A DNA stretch of 64,000 nt from Parablautia intestinalis (GCA_003612395.1 RAYQ01000008.1:62001-126000); one strand, 5' to 3'; shown: positions 51,207 through 61,018, numbered from the stretch's first letter. Program-made: numbers and translations. The notes: a model not told the origin generated them from the sequence alone.

Positions 51207-52517
51207 AGTTTATATGAAGATATCGTAAGCGGAAAAGAAAAATTGTCGCTGGTGGGCCTTGGATATGTGGGGATGCCGATTGCGGTGGCCTTTGCCCGGA
51301 AGATTAAGGTAGTAGGCTTTGATTTAAACGAAAATAAGATTGCTTTATATAAAAATGGCGTAGATCCTACCAATGAGGTGGGAAATGATGTGATAAGGGA
51401 AACCACGGTAGAGTTTACTGCAGATCCCGCAAAGCTTCGGGAAGCTAAATTTCATATTGTGGCGGTTCCCACGCCGGTAAATGGCGACCATACGCCGGAT
51501 TTATCACCTGTTGAGGGGGCCAGCCGGATTTTGGGACAGAATTTAACGGCCGGATCCGTGGTTGTATTTGAATCCACGGTATATCCGGGGGTAACGGAAG
51601 ATATTTGTGTACCTATTCTGGAAAAAGAATCGGGCCTTAGATGTGGTGTGGATTTTAAGATTGGGTATTCACCGGAACGAATCAATCCCGGGGATAAGGT
51701 GCATCGCCTGGAAACGATTGTAAAGATTGTATCCGGCATAGATGAGGAAACCTTAGATACCATAGCAAAGGTTTATGAACTGGTGGTGGAGGCCGGTGTA
51801 TACCGTGCGCAGTCCATTAAGGTTGCGGAGGCGGCCAAGGTGATTGAAAACAGCCAGAGGGATATTAACATTGCCTTTATGAACGAGCTTTCCATTATTT
51901 TTAACAAAATGGGAATCGATACAAAGTCTGTGTTGGAAGCGGCAGGTACCAAATGGAATTTCCTGAAATTTTATCCCGGCCTGGTGGGAGGACACTGCAT
52001 TGGTGTGGATCCGTATTATCTGACCTACAAGGCGGAGGAGCTTGGATATCATTCCCAGATTATTTTGTCGGGCCGGCGCATTAACGATGACATGGGGAAA
52101 TATGTAGCGGAGTCTCTGGTAAAAAATCTGATTAAAGCGGATCTTCATGTGAAAGGGGCAAAGGTTGCTATCCTTGGATTTACCTTTAAAGAAAACTGTC
52201 CTGACACCAGAAACACGAAAGTGATTGATATTTACAGAGAGCTTGAGGAATATAAGATTACGCCGGTGGTGGTGGATCCGGCAGCGGATGCGAAGGAGGC
52301 AAAGCAGCTTTACGGAATCTCTTTTGCGTCTATGGATGCCGTGAAAGATATGGATGCGGTAATTGTTGCGGTTGCCCATAAGGAGTTTACCTCGTTAAAG
52401 GAAGAAGACTTTGCAGGATTTTTCAGGCCGGAGCAAAAGAAAGTCCTTTTGGATATCAAAGGGTTATGCGACCGGGGAGAGATGGAAGAGGCCGGTTATT
52501 TGTATTGGAGACTATAG
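51204..52517 (+). CDS. UDP-N-acetylhexosamine 6-dehydrogenase (WbpO/TviB-like)
   Basis: Oxidises UDP-GlcNAc or UDP-GalNAc to the uronic acid with two NAD+. The 437-aa protein has the NAD motif [17 protein letters not shown] near residue 15, [16 protein letters not shown] near 88, [17 protein letters not shown] near 122, and the catalytic cysteine in [20 protein letters not shown] near 255, then the C-terminal UDP-binding region with [20 protein letters not shown] near 325. The pairing with a 4-epimerase gene 84 bases later matches TviB-TviC and WbpO-WbpP, so the product is likely UDP-GalNAcA. Start 51204 is preferred; 51192 is an in-frame alternative. Confidence 0.88.
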   Translation: MSLYEDIVSGKEKLSLVGLGYVGMPIAVAFARKIKVVGFDLNENKIALYKNGVDPTNEVGNDVIRETTVEFTADPAKLREAKFHIVAVPTPVNGDHTPDLSPVEGASRILGQNLTAGSVVVFESTVYPGVTEDICVPILEKESGLRCGVDFKIGYSPERINPGDKVHRLETIVKIVSGIDEETLDTIAKVYELVVEAGVYRAQSIKVAEAAKVIENSQRDINIAFMNELSIIFNKMGIDTKSVLEAAGTKWNFLKFYPGLVGGHCIGVDPYYLTYKAEELGYHSQIILSGRRINDDMGKYVAESLVKNLIKADLHVKGAKVAILGFTFKENCPDTRNTKVIDIYRELEEYKITPVVVDPAADAKEAKQLYGISFASMDAVKDMDAVIVAVAHKEFTSLKEEDFAGFFRPEQKKVLLDIKGLCDRGEMEEAGYLYWRL

Positions 52518-52601
52518 GAAATAATTATTTCTACTGGCGGCTCAGGAATGCGCGGGCTGTGAATTTTGTGAGAATATGAACAAGAGTGAGAGGAACACAA
52601 A

Positions 52602-53576
52602 ATGGGATATAAAGATCTGAAATTTGAGAAGAATGCTTTGTTTCTGGTGACAGGCGGGGCGGGGTTTATCGGGTCAAATCTGTGCGAAGCGATTTTGGAC
52701 ATGGGATATAAAGTCAGATGCCTGGATAATTTATCTACGGGCAGGTATGAAAATATTGAAAAATCAACCTTAAATCCTGATTTTACTTTTATCAAGGGAG
52801 ATATCAGGGATCTGGATACCTGTATGGACGCCTGCCGGGATGTGGATTTTGTGTTAAATCAGGCGGCATGGGGGAGCGTTCCCAGAAGTATTGAGATGCC
52901 TTTGCTTTATGAGGAGATCAACATACGGGGCACGTTAAATATGATGGAGGCGGCAAGGCAGACGGGTGTGAAAAAATTTGTCTATGCATCGAGTTCTTCC
53001 GTATACGGGGATCACCCGGTACTTCCAAAACAGGAAGGACGGGAGGGAAAGCTGCTTTCCCCCTATGCCCTGACCAAACGGGTGGACGAGGAGTACGGAA
53101 GGCTTTATAAGGTTCTGTATGGACTTGATACCTATGGAATGAGGTATTTCAACGTGTTTGGCAGGCGGCAGGATCCTAATGGCATGTACGCTGCCGTTAT
53201 CCCCAAGTTCATCAGGCAGCTGATGGATGGTCAGGTGCCCACTATTCATGGAGACGGCAGACAGTCCAGGGATTTTACTTATATTGATAATGTAATTGAG
53301 GCGAATCTCAAAGCCTGCCTGGCGCCTTCAGAGGCGGCAGGAGAGGCATACAACATCGGTGCAGGAGGCAGAGAGTACCTGATTGATGTTTATTATGACC
53401 TCTGTAAGGCATTGGGCAAGGATGTGGAGCCGGAGTTTGGTCCTGCCAGGCCGGGAGATATCAGGGATTCCAATGCGGATATCAGTAAGGCAAGGCAGAT
53501 GCTTTCCTACGATCCCGAGTATGATTTTGAAAAAGGGATAAATCTGGCCATCGACTGGTACAAGGAAAATTTGTAG
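52602..53576 (+). CDS. UDP-N-acetylhexosamine(uronic acid) 4-epimerase (WbpP/TviC-like)
   Basis: An extended SDR enzyme (324 aa) that inverts C4, probably of UDP-GlcNAcA to UDP-GalNAcA. Motifs: TGGAGFIGSNLCEAILD near residue 17, LDNLSTGRYENIE near 40, DIRDLDTCMDACRDVDFVLN near 66, the catalytic SSSSVYGDH near 126 and YALTKRVDEEYG near 151 (Y-x-x-x-K), RYFNVFGRRQDPNGMYAAVI near 180 and DGRQSRDFTYIDNV near 215. The full NAD, Ser-Tyr-Lys and substrate blocks are present. Its partner dehydrogenase is directly upstream. Confidence 0.88.
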   Translation: MGYKDLKFEKNALFLVTGGAGFIGSNLCEAILDMGYKVRCLDNLSTGRYENIEKSTLNPDFTFIKGDIRDLDTCMDACRDVDFVLNQAAWGSVPRSIEMPLLYEEINIRGTLNMMEAARQTGVKKFVYASSSSVYGDHPVLPKQEGREGKLLSPYALTKRVDEEYGRLYKVLYGLDTYGMRYFNVFGRRQDPNGMYAAVIPKFIRQLMDGQVPTIHGDGRQSRDFTYIDNVIEANLKACLAPSEAAGEAYNIGAGGREYLIDVYYDLCKALGKDVEPEFGPARPGDIRDSNADISKARQMLSYDPEYDFEKGINLAIDWYKENL

Positions 53577-53594
53577 CCTGCTACCAGAAAAAGC

Positions 53595-53652
53595 ATTTGT
53601 GCCTTAGGGCGCAAATCTGCAGGTTGAGAAAGGGAGCATGTTTATTAGTATG
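53595..53652 (+). repeat. Hairpin plus recurrent start cassette, copy 4
   Basis: Stem ATTTGTGCC (53595-53603) with GGCGCAAAT (53608-53616, one G-T pair), then CTGCAGGTTGAGAAAGGGAG and CATGTTTATTAGTATG. The layout and bases match the 15103 and 48188 cassettes, with a hairpin added upstream. Confidence 0.6.
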
Positions 53653-54405
53653 AAAGTGGCAGTGAGACTGGATGACATAACACCTGATATGGATTGGGAG
53701 CGCTTCTTAAAATTTAAGGAGCTTCTGGATCGGTATCAGGTGAAGCCGCTTATAGGGGTGGTGCCGGAAAACAGAGATGAAAATCTTAAATCAGAATATA
53801 AGAAATGGGATAAGGGGCCGGATGATTTCTGGGGATATATAAGGGGGCTTCAAAAAGAGGGGTGGGTAATTGCCATGCATGGGCTTTACCACATTTATAC
53901 CACTAAGAAAGGCGGGCTGTTTCCTCTTAACAACTTTTCGGAATTTGCAGGCGTTCCCCTGGAGGGGCAAAGACAAATGCTGGACCGGGGGAAAAAAATC
54001 CTAAAGGCAAAGGGTATTGAGACGCAGCTTTTTATGGCGCCTGCCCATTCTTATGACACAAATACCTTAAAGGCGCTGAGAGAAACAGGCTTTACGGCGC
54101 TGACAGACGGGTTTGGGAAACTGCCTTATGATTTTAAGGGCCTAACATTTTATCCGATTTCCTTTCACCTTAGCAGTACGTTGAAAAAAGCGGAAGGATA
54201 TTCAACCATGGTGGTTCATACGGGAACTGTCAGGGAAAATGATTTGAAACGGTATGAGAATTATTTTAAGCGGGAAGATGTTCAGTGGATATCCTACAGA
54301 GAGTATTTAGATCAGCCTGCGGTAAAGCAGAGTATTTGGGGCAGATGGAAAGAATTTATGATGGCCAAAGGGAAATACTGGATGGTAAAGGCGGGCACGC
54401 GGTAA
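53650..54405 (+). CDS. DUF2334-type polysaccharide deacetylase-like protein
   Basis: A 251-aa member of the CE4-related DUF2334 group; these proteins often deacetylate GlcNAc or GalNAc residues of surface glycans. Motifs: MKVAVRLDDITPDMDWERFL at the start (catalytic DD), HGLYHIYTTKKG near residue 79 (metal His pair), and FMAPAHSYDTNTLKALRETG near 131. No signal peptide, so activity would be cytoplasmic or on an inner-leaflet substrate. In-frame ATG at 53638 belongs to the recurring start cassette; homologues start MKxAVRxDDITPDM, supporting 53650. Confidence 0.75.
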   Translation: MKVAVRLDDITPDMDWERFLKFKELLDRYQVKPLIGVVPENRDENLKSEYKKWDKGPDDFWGYIRGLQKEGWVIAMHGLYHIYTTKKGGLFPLNNFSEFAGVPLEGQRQMLDRGKKILKAKGIETQLFMAPAHSYDTNTLKALRETGFTALTDGFGKLPYDFKGLTFYPISFHLSSTLKKAEGYSTMVVHTGTVRENDLKRYENYFKREDVQWISYREYLDQPAVKQSIWGRWKEFMMAKGKYWMVKAGTR

Positions 54406-54417
54406 AAAGGAGAAGAA

Positions 54418-55563
54418 ATGGCACAGGGGATTCGGGTACTGCATGTGTTGGGAAATACACAGCTTGGCGGGGCGGAAAGCCGCGTTATGGATTTGTACCG
54501 CCACATGGACAGAGAGAGAGTCCGGTTTGACTTTTTAGTCCATACGGAGAAGGAAGGGCATTTTGATAAGGAGATAAAAGAGCTGGGAGGGCAGATTTTC
54601 TGCGTTCCCCGTTTTCGACTGTACAATTTTTTTTCTTACCGGAAAGCCGTAAAAAATTTTTTTGAGGGTCACAGAGAGTTTCAGGCAGTACAGGGGCATA
54701 TAACCAGCACGGCATCGATTTATCTTCCTATAGCCAAAAAGGCGGGGATCCCGGTTACCATTGCTCATGCCAGAAGCGCGGGTGTGGATAAGGGCATAAA
54801 GGGAAAAATGACCAGATGGATGCGGAGAAATCTTTCTAAGAAGGCGGACTACCTCTTTACCTGCTCTGAGCTGGCGGGAATTTCCGTATTTGGAGAAAAA
54901 GCGGTGAGAGAGGGAAAAACAATTTTTATTCCCAATGCCATTGACTGCCGGTTATTTGCTTATAACGAAAAAAAACGTATGGAGCTTCGCAGAAAGCTGG
55001 GGATTGAAGATAAATATGTGATTGGCCATGTGGGCAGATTCCATTATGCGAAAAATCATGAATATTTGCTGCATATTTTTGCCGAACTCTGCAAAAAAGA
55101 AAAGTTAAATGAAGATTTAAAGAATAAAAAAAGCTTTGTTCTTCTGCTTTTGGGAGAGGGAAGCGGTATGGAAGGGGCCAGGGCTTTGGCAGAAGAGCTG
55201 GGAATAGCTGACAGGGTATATTTCCTTGGCAATCGCGATAACATTTATGATTATTATCAGGCTATGGACTATTTTGTTTATCCTTCCCGGTATGAAGGGC
55301 TGCCGGGAACCATGGTGGAGGCCCAGGCCTCCGGCCTTAAATGTGTGATGTCGGATACCATATGCAGGGAAGTGGCGGTGACAGAGCTGGTACACACCAT
55401 GGATATCCGGGCGGATGCAGCACTTTGGGCCGATTATATCCGGGAAACGGCGGATTATCAGAGAAAAAGCCATGTGGAGGAAATGCAGAAGGCAGGATTT
55501 GATGTAAATGGACAGGCTGAGCGGATGATGGCGTTTTATGAGAACGGTAATTTTGATGCCTGA
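54418..55563 (+). CDS. Family 4 glycosyltransferase (EpsF-like)
   Basis: A 381-aa GT-B enzyme. The N-terminal donor/acceptor region has HVLGNTQLGGAESRVMDLYR near residue 9, typical of EpsF/EpsD-like enzymes; the C-terminal half has VGRFHYAKNHEYLLHIF near 205 and the E-x7-E motif SRYEGLPGTMVEAQASGLKC near 287. AGGAGAAGAA precedes the start; 12 bases after the deacetylase gene. The stop codon begins a 43-bp junction cassette. The specific linkage made is unknown. Confidence 0.85.
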   Translation: MAQGIRVLHVLGNTQLGGAESRVMDLYRHMDRERVRFDFLVHTEKEGHFDKEIKELGGQIFCVPRFRLYNFFSYRKAVKNFFEGHREFQAVQGHITSTASIYLPIAKKAGIPVTIAHARSAGVDKGIKGKMTRWMRRNLSKKADYLFTCSELAGISVFGEKAVREGKTIFIPNAIDCRLFAYNEKKRMELRRKLGIEDKYVIGHVGRFHYAKNHEYLLHIFAELCKKEKLNEDLKNKKSFVLLLLGEGSGMEGARALAEELGIADRVYFLGNRDNIYDYYQAMDYFVYPSRYEGLPGTMVEAQASGLKCVMSDTICREVAVTELVHTMDIRADAALWADYIRETADYQRKSHVEEMQKAGFDVNGQAERMMAFYENGNFDA

Positions 55564-55603
55564 TTTATACGCCCGTTAAAGCGGGCAGATGGGAGTTGGA
55601 ATG
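55561..55603 (+). repeat. Stop-to-start junction cassette, copy 2
   Basis: Runs from this gene's stop codon through hairpin GCCCGTTAAAGCGGGC (55571-55586) to ATGGGAGTTGGAATG. 37 of 43 positions match 28835-28877; the six differences keep the hairpin and start. Confidence 0.8.
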
Positions 55604-56806
55604 AAGAGGAAGCTGATGCTGATATCCCCCATGCTTCATCAGGGTGGGTTTGAACGGGTGTGTATTACCACGGCACGGCTGATGGAGCCGTATTTTGATG
55701 TGACCATCGTCATATTCAATTCGGCGGATATTGCTTACGATGTAGAGGGACTGCACATCATTGATCTTCGGATGGGAGCCAAAAAAGGAAAAGTTAAAAA
55801 GATATTTAATATTATAAAACGATCCTTAAAGGTAAGAGCGCTTAAGAAAAAAATGAGGCCTGACATTGCCTATAGCTTTGGCCCTACCGCAAATATGGTC
55901 AATGCTTTCTCAAAAACAGGGCGGGAAAAAGTATGGCTTGGACTGAGAAATTATACGGATGTGGAGGAAACGTTGAAGATCAGATTATTTACCAAACTGG
56001 CCGATCTGATTATCTGCTGTTCAAAGGCAATTGAGCGGGAACTTAATGTTAAATTTGGGTTTAACGACACAACAACCCTCTATAATCTGTATGATGTGCA
56101 GGCAATCGGAAGGGAAGCGCAGGCCGGGGAGCCTGAGCTGCCCTGGGGAGAGTATGACGATAATGGGAGAAAAATCAGGTGCATGGTGTCCATGGGCCGG
56201 GATGACGATATGAAAGGCTTTTGGCATATGCTGAAGGTGTTTTCACTTGTCCACAGGAAGGCGCCGGAAAGCCGTCTTATCCTGATGGGAGCAGGGACCT
56301 TTGCCCATTACAGGAAACTTTCGGAGGATTTAGGGATAGCAGATGCTGTTTACTTTGCCGGTATGCAGAGGCAGCCCTATCAATATTTGAAAAAGGGAGA
56401 AATCTATTTGCTCACCTCTTTAAATGAAGGTTTTCCAAATGCTTTAGTGGAAGGTATGGCGCTGGGGCTGGCGCCGGTCAGTGTGGACTGTCTTACCGGC
56501 CCGGCGGAGATACTTCTTGAGAATGGAGATACTTCTTTGTTTAAAAAGCAGATGCAGCAAGGAAAAAAGCCGGTTATCTATGGGGAATATGGCATTCTAG
56601 TCCCGGTTATGGATGAAAACAGGGATTTGGACGCGGGTCATATTCTTCCGGAAGAGGAGAACATGGCGCAGATAGTGCTGGATCTGCTTGGAGACGATAA
56701 AAAGCTTAAGGATTATCAGGAGGCGGCCTGCAAACGTGCGCAGATATTTACCTATGAGAATTATGTCAGCCGGTTTTTAAAATTAGCTGACAGAATGGAG
56801 GATTAG
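55601..56806 (+). CDS. Family 4 glycosyltransferase
   Basis: A 401-aa GT-B protein with LMLISPMLHQGGFERVCITT near residue 4, a central SMGRDDDMKGFWHMLKVFSL near 190 and the C-terminal E-x7-E motif LNEGFPNALVEGMALGLAPV near 275. The start at 55601 has TGGGAG five bases upstream; ATG at 55589 is in frame but lies in the junction cassette. Two bases separate it from the next GT4 gene. Specificity unknown. Confidence 0.83.
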   Translation: MKRKLMLISPMLHQGGFERVCITTARLMEPYFDVTIVIFNSADIAYDVEGLHIIDLRMGAKKGKVKKIFNIIKRSLKVRALKKKMRPDIAYSFGPTANMVNAFSKTGREKVWLGLRNYTDVEETLKIRLFTKLADLIICCSKAIERELNVKFGFNDTTTLYNLYDVQAIGREAQAGEPELPWGEYDDNGRKIRCMVSMGRDDDMKGFWHMLKVFSLVHRKAPESRLILMGAGTFAHYRKLSEDLGIADAVYFAGMQRQPYQYLKKGEIYLLTSLNEGFPNALVEGMALGLAPVSVDCLTGPAEILLENGDTSLFKKQMQQGKKPVIYGEYGILVPVMDENRDLDAGHILPEEENMAQIVLDLLGDDKKLKDYQEAACKRAQIFTYENYVSRFLKLADRMED

Positions 56807-56807
56807 G

Positions 56808-57905
56808 ATGCGGAAGGTTTTGTTTCATTTGAATTGTTTTGAGCAGGGGGGCGCAGAGCGGGTGGTGTCCAATCTGGTGAACCGGCTTGTGAAGGACGAT
56901 TACGAAGTCATTGCCGCCACCGAATGGCAGGGTGAGGTTGAATTTCAGCTGGACGAGAAGGTCAGAAGGATTCATGTGGGACTGCAAAAGGCAGATGAAG
57001 GGAAAGGGCGTGTTTTAAAGATCTGGCTGCGGTTTCATTATCTGCGGGCGCTGATGAAAAAGGAGAGGCCCGATGTGGTCATTTCTTTTACCAGAAGGCC
57101 AAATTACAGAGCCCTTATTTGCGCTCTGGGTACAGGCATTCCGGTGATTACGGCGGTGAGGCAGGATCCTAAGTCCTATTATAATTCTCCGGTGGATAAG
57201 ATACTGATTCCGCTGCTTTACCGAAGGGCGGCAGGCTGCGTGTTTCAGACAAAGGAGCAGGGAGAATCCTTTCCGGCTTCTCTATGTAAGAAGTCAAGAA
57301 TTATTTTAAATCCGGTAAATCATAAATATATCGGCGTGTCAAAGCCAAAGGAGAGGGAAAAGCTGGTAGTGCATTCGGGAAGGCTGGTTGATTTTAAGAA
57401 CCAGCTGATGCTTCTTGGGGCTTTTTTGCAGGTTCATGAGAAACATCCTGATTATATCCTGAAAATATACGGCGGCGATTCCTTTGACGGGACAAAGGAA
57501 AAGCTGGAAAAATTTATAGAGGAACATAAGGCCGGAGATTATATGCTGTTAATGGGTGCCAGCGATGAGCTGGAAAAGGAGCTTCCCAAAGGAGCGGTGT
57601 ATGCCTTTTCCTCAGACTATGAGGGAATGCCTAACGCGCTTTTGGAGGCAATGGCGCTGGGGATGCCTGTTGTTGCTACGGACTGTCCCTGCGGCGGCCC
57701 GCGGACGGTTATTACCCATGAGGAAAACGGGCTGCTGATACCGGTTGGGGATGAGAAGGCGCTGGCGCTGGCGCTAAACAGACTGATTGAGGACAGGGTT
57801 TTGGCGGAGCGCCTGGGCGATGAGGCCCGCAGGATCAGCGAGAGAATTAACGAGGCGGCAATCTTGGAGCAATGGAAAGAATATATAGAAGAAATTCTTG
57901 GGTAA
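56808..57905 (+). CDS. Family 4 glycosyltransferase
   Basis: A 365-aa GT-B protein with FHLNCFEQGGAERVVSNLVN near residue 6, FTRRPNYRALICALGTGIPV near 92 and the motif DYEGMPNALLEAMALGMPVV near 268, followed by DCPCGGP near 290, shared with the GT4 enzyme at 59818, suggesting these two arose by duplication. Begins one base after the previous stop. Specificity unknown. Confidence 0.85.
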   Translation: MRKVLFHLNCFEQGGAERVVSNLVNRLVKDDYEVIAATEWQGEVEFQLDEKVRRIHVGLQKADEGKGRVLKIWLRFHYLRALMKKERPDVVISFTRRPNYRALICALGTGIPVITAVRQDPKSYYNSPVDKILIPLLYRRAAGCVFQTKEQGESFPASLCKKSRIILNPVNHKYIGVSKPKEREKLVVHSGRLVDFKNQLMLLGAFLQVHEKHPDYILKIYGGDSFDGTKEKLEKFIEEHKAGDYMLLMGASDELEKELPKGAVYAFSSDYEGMPNALLEAMALGMPVVATDCPCGGPRTVITHEENGLLIPVGDEKALALALNRLIEDRVLAERLGDEARRISERINEAAILEQWKEYIEEILG

Positions 57906-57916
57906 AGGAATAACTT

Positions 57917-59797
57917 ATGTGCGGAATATGTGGATTTGTTTCAAAACAAAAGATTACATTAGATCAGCTGAAGGAAATGAACGATACCATGCATCACAGG
58001 GGACCGGATGATGGCGGGGAGGAAATTTTTGCAGGGAAAGAAGGATATCAGATAGGCATGGCCCAAAGACGGCTGTCCATCATGGACTTATCCCCTTTGG
58101 GGCACCAGCCCATGCATGCAAGGGATGGGCGGATCAGCGTGGTTTTTAATGGAGAAATTTATAATTTTTTAGAACTGCGGGAGGAGCTGCAGGAATATCC
58201 TTTTTGCTCTAACTGCGATACCGAGGTGATCATTGCCGCATATTTAAAATGGGGGATCAAATGCATCGACAGATTTAACGGCATGTTTGCCATCTGCCTT
58301 TATGACAGGGAAACCCGGGACGTTTATCTGGTGCGGGACAGGATTGGGAAGAAACCCTTATATTATGAGGTGGATGGAGAAAATCTTATTTTTGCATCGG
58401 AATTAAAGCCGATTATGAAAAGAGAGGGCTTTCACAAAAAAATCCGCAGGGAAGTCCTTTCACGGTTTTTGTTCCAGCAATATATCAATGCGCCGGAGAC
58501 TATCTTTGAGAACGTGTATAAGCTGGAGCCGGGAAGTATTTTAAGGTTCCGTGATGGGGAAATTAAAATCTGGAAATACTGGGATATTAAAAAAGTATAT
58601 CATGAAATGCAGCAAAGGCCCGTTACAGATTATGAGCAGGCGAAGGCGCAGCTAAAGGCGCTCTTAAACCGGGCCGTGGTCTGCCGGATGATTGCGGATG
58701 TTCCGCTGGGGGCTTTTTTAAGCGGAGGCTATGACTCCTCTCTGATGACGGCCATTGCCCAGGCCCATTCAAAGGAGCCGGTGAAAACCTTTTCCATCGG
58801 CTTTTGCGAGGAGCGTTATAATGAGGCTAAATATGCAAGGGAAGTGGCGGAGTATCTTGGGACGAAGCACACGGAGCTTTATATAGACGAGGCGGAAATG
58901 CTTGATCTGGTGGAAAGTATCCCTTTGTATTATGATGAGCCTTTTGCGGATTCCTCCCAAATCCCCACGATGCTGGTCTCAATGCTGGCAAGGAAGGATG
59001 TGACGGTTGCCCTCTCGGGCGATGGGGGAGATGAATTTTTCTGCGGCTACAATATTTATGAGAATGTGCGCATGGCGCAGCAGCTGGATATGCTTGGGGG
59101 TCTGACCCATGGCGTATGCGGGCTGCCGGGACTTAGGCAGATGGGATTGGAGGATAAGCTTCCCTTCCGGGTGAGAGTGATTGCGGGAAACCGGAATCGG
59201 GAAACCAAAACCCAGTTTGGAGCAGGCAACTATGTTACCCGGGCAAACCGGATGGTAAAGGGAGAAGGAATGCCCTGCCATTATCCGGTGGAAAGCGGGT
59301 ATCAGGTGTCCGACTGGCAGGTCAGAAGGATGCTGCTTGATATGGATACTTACCTTCCGGGAGATATTTTATGCAAGGTTGACAGGGCCTCCATGAAATA
59401 TTCTCTGGAAGCAAGATGCCCTATTTTGGATAAGGATGTGATGGAATATTCCTTCCGCATGGCCCACAATCTGAAATATGAAAAGGGAAATAAAAAACGT
59501 ATCTTGAAGGATATTGCCTATGATTATATTCCTAAAAGGCTTTTGGAGAGGCCCAAGGTGGGCTTTGGGGTACCGCTGGATAAGTGGCTGAGGGGGCCTT
59601 TAAAGGAGCAGCTGACGGATATGTGCAACAGGGATTATTTGAATAGGCAGGGAATATTTGACGCGGAGTTTACGGCGGATATGATAGAAAACTACATGAA
59701 GACAGGGGATGGAGGGCCGGCCACCGGCGCCAATTATTCCAAGCTGTCCTGGTCGTTTTTTACCTTCCAGCAGTGGTATGACGCTTATATGCGCTGA
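57917..59797 (+). CDS. Asparagine-synthetase-like amidotransferase (1)
   Basis: Glutamine-dependent amidotransferase of 626 aa. The N-terminal glutaminase domain begins MCGICGFVSKQK (Cys1 nucleophile after Met removal) with DTMHHRGPDDGG near residue 30 and LVRDRIGKKPLYYEV near 140; the C-terminal synthetase has the pyrophosphate loop FLSGGYDSSLMTAIAQAH near 266 and DGGDEFFCGYNIYENVRMAQ near 370. Such AsnB-like proteins in O-antigen loci (for example WbpS) amidate uronic acids, and the locus makes GalNAcA. True asparagine synthesis is the alternative. Twelve bases after the preceding GT4. Confidence 0.82.
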   Translation: MCGICGFVSKQKITLDQLKEMNDTMHHRGPDDGGEEIFAGKEGYQIGMAQRRLSIMDLSPLGHQPMHARDGRISVVFNGEIYNFLELREELQEYPFCSNCDTEVIIAAYLKWGIKCIDRFNGMFAICLYDRETRDVYLVRDRIGKKPLYYEVDGENLIFASELKPIMKREGFHKKIRREVLSRFLFQQYINAPETIFENVYKLEPGSILRFRDGEIKIWKYWDIKKVYHEMQQRPVTDYEQAKAQLKALLNRAVVCRMIADVPLGAFLSGGYDSSLMTAIAQAHSKEPVKTFSIGFCEERYNEAKYAREVAEYLGTKHTELYIDEAEMLDLVESIPLYYDEPFADSSQIPTMLVSMLARKDVTVALSGDGGDEFFCGYNIYENVRMAQQLDMLGGLTHGVCGLPGLRQMGLEDKLPFRVRVIAGNRNRETKTQFGAGNYVTRANRMVKGEGMPCHYPVESGYQVSDWQVRRMLLDMDTYLPGDILCKVDRASMKYSLEARCPILDKDVMEYSFRMAHNLKYEKGNKKRILKDIAYDYIPKRLLERPKVGFGVPLDKWLRGPLKEQLTDMCNRDYLNRQGIFDAEFTADMIENYMKTGDGGPATGANYSKLSWSFFTFQQWYDAYMR

Positions 59798-59817
59798 AAA
59801 AGTTAAATGAGGTTATA

Positions 59818-60921
59818 ATGGAAAAGCAGATTCATATTGCCATGTTAATAGGGGCGCTGACGAAGGGCGGTGCGGAGAGGGTACTGGTTAATCTGGCGGA
59901 TTATTTTGCCGGGGAAGGTTATCAGGTAACCATGGTAACGCAGTACCGGAAGGAAAACGAATATCCTTTAAATGAAAGGGTAAAGCGGGTGATCTCCGAT
60001 ATCAGCCCGCAGGAGACCACGGGAAACCGCCTGATAAATTTTAAGCGCCGTTTCACGAAGCTTCGGAATATCTGGAAGTCGGAAAAGCCCGATGTGATTC
60101 TCTCCTTTATCGGGAAAAATAATATGATGGCGATTTTAACCTCCCGGTTTTTAAGGATACCGGTTGCGGTTTCCGTGCGGGCGGAGCCGGGGGAGGAATA
60201 CTACAATTCCTGGATGCGGTTTATGGCAAGGCATCTGTTTGCCCGGGCGGACGGGGTGGTTTTGCAGACCAGGCGGTGTTTTGACTTTTTTCCGGAAAAG
60301 GTGCGCCGTAAGGCAGTGATTTTGCAAAATCCCGTGAGCGCCGGATTTTTCAGGGAAAGATACGAAGGGGTTCGGGAAAAAACAATTGTGGCGGTAGGCC
60401 GTGTGGACGAAAACAAGAACCATGAAATGATCATCCGTGCCTTCGGGGAAATTGCAAAAGAATTTCCTGACTATAAGCTGGTGATTTACGGGGAGGGAGA
60501 ACGCAGGCAAACGCTTTTGGAGCTGGTAAGAGAGCGGGGGCTTTCGGAGCAGATCCTTCTTCCCGGAAGCATCGACAATGTGGCGGACGCCATTTATAAG
60601 GCGCGTATTTTCGTGCTCTCATCCAATTCGGAGGGAGTTCCCAACACACTGATTGAAGCTATGGTGATGGGACTTACGGTGATAGCCACGGACTGTCCCT
60701 GCGGCGGTCCGGCGGATCTGATAGAAAGTGGAAAAAGCGGGATTTTGATCCCAGTGGGGGGGACCGAGAACCTGCGGGATCATCTGCGAAGGTTACTGGA
60801 AGATACGAAGCAGGCCGATACGCTTGGGATGGAGGCGGCGAAGACGGCGGGAGCCTACCGGCCGGAAAACGTGTACGGCGCATGGGAGAAGTTTCTTTTA
60901 GCCTTAGCAATGAATCGATGA
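59818..60921 (+). CDS. Family 4 glycosyltransferase
   Basis: A 367-aa GT-B protein with MLIGALTKGGAERVLVNLAD near residue 8, VGRVDENKNHEMIIRAFGEI near 192, and the motif NSEGVPNTLIEAMVMGLTVI near 264 then DCPCGGPADLIESGKSG near 290. The DCPCGGP block is nearly the same as in the GT4 at 56808. Lies between the two amidotransferase genes. Specificity unknown. Confidence 0.85.
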   Translation: MEKQIHIAMLIGALTKGGAERVLVNLADYFAGEGYQVTMVTQYRKENEYPLNERVKRVISDISPQETTGNRLINFKRRFTKLRNIWKSEKPDVILSFIGKNNMMAILTSRFLRIPVAVSVRAEPGEEYYNSWMRFMARHLFARADGVVLQTRRCFDFFPEKVRRKAVILQNPVSAGFFRERYEGVREKTIVAVGRVDENKNHEMIIRAFGEIAKEFPDYKLVIYGEGERRQTLLELVRERGLSEQILLPGSIDNVADAIYKARIFVLSSNSEGVPNTLIEAMVMGLTVIATDCPCGGPADLIESGKSGILIPVGGTENLRDHLRRLLEDTKQADTLGMEAAKTAGAYRPENVYGAWEKFLLALAMNR

Positions 60922-61018
60922 AGAATAGATGTAACTATTCAGGCAAGTCAGAACGTTTTGAATAAATGGATGCAGATCTAAAAAGAAAATATGAGCGGCA
61001 GAAAGAAGGGCGGTAAAA

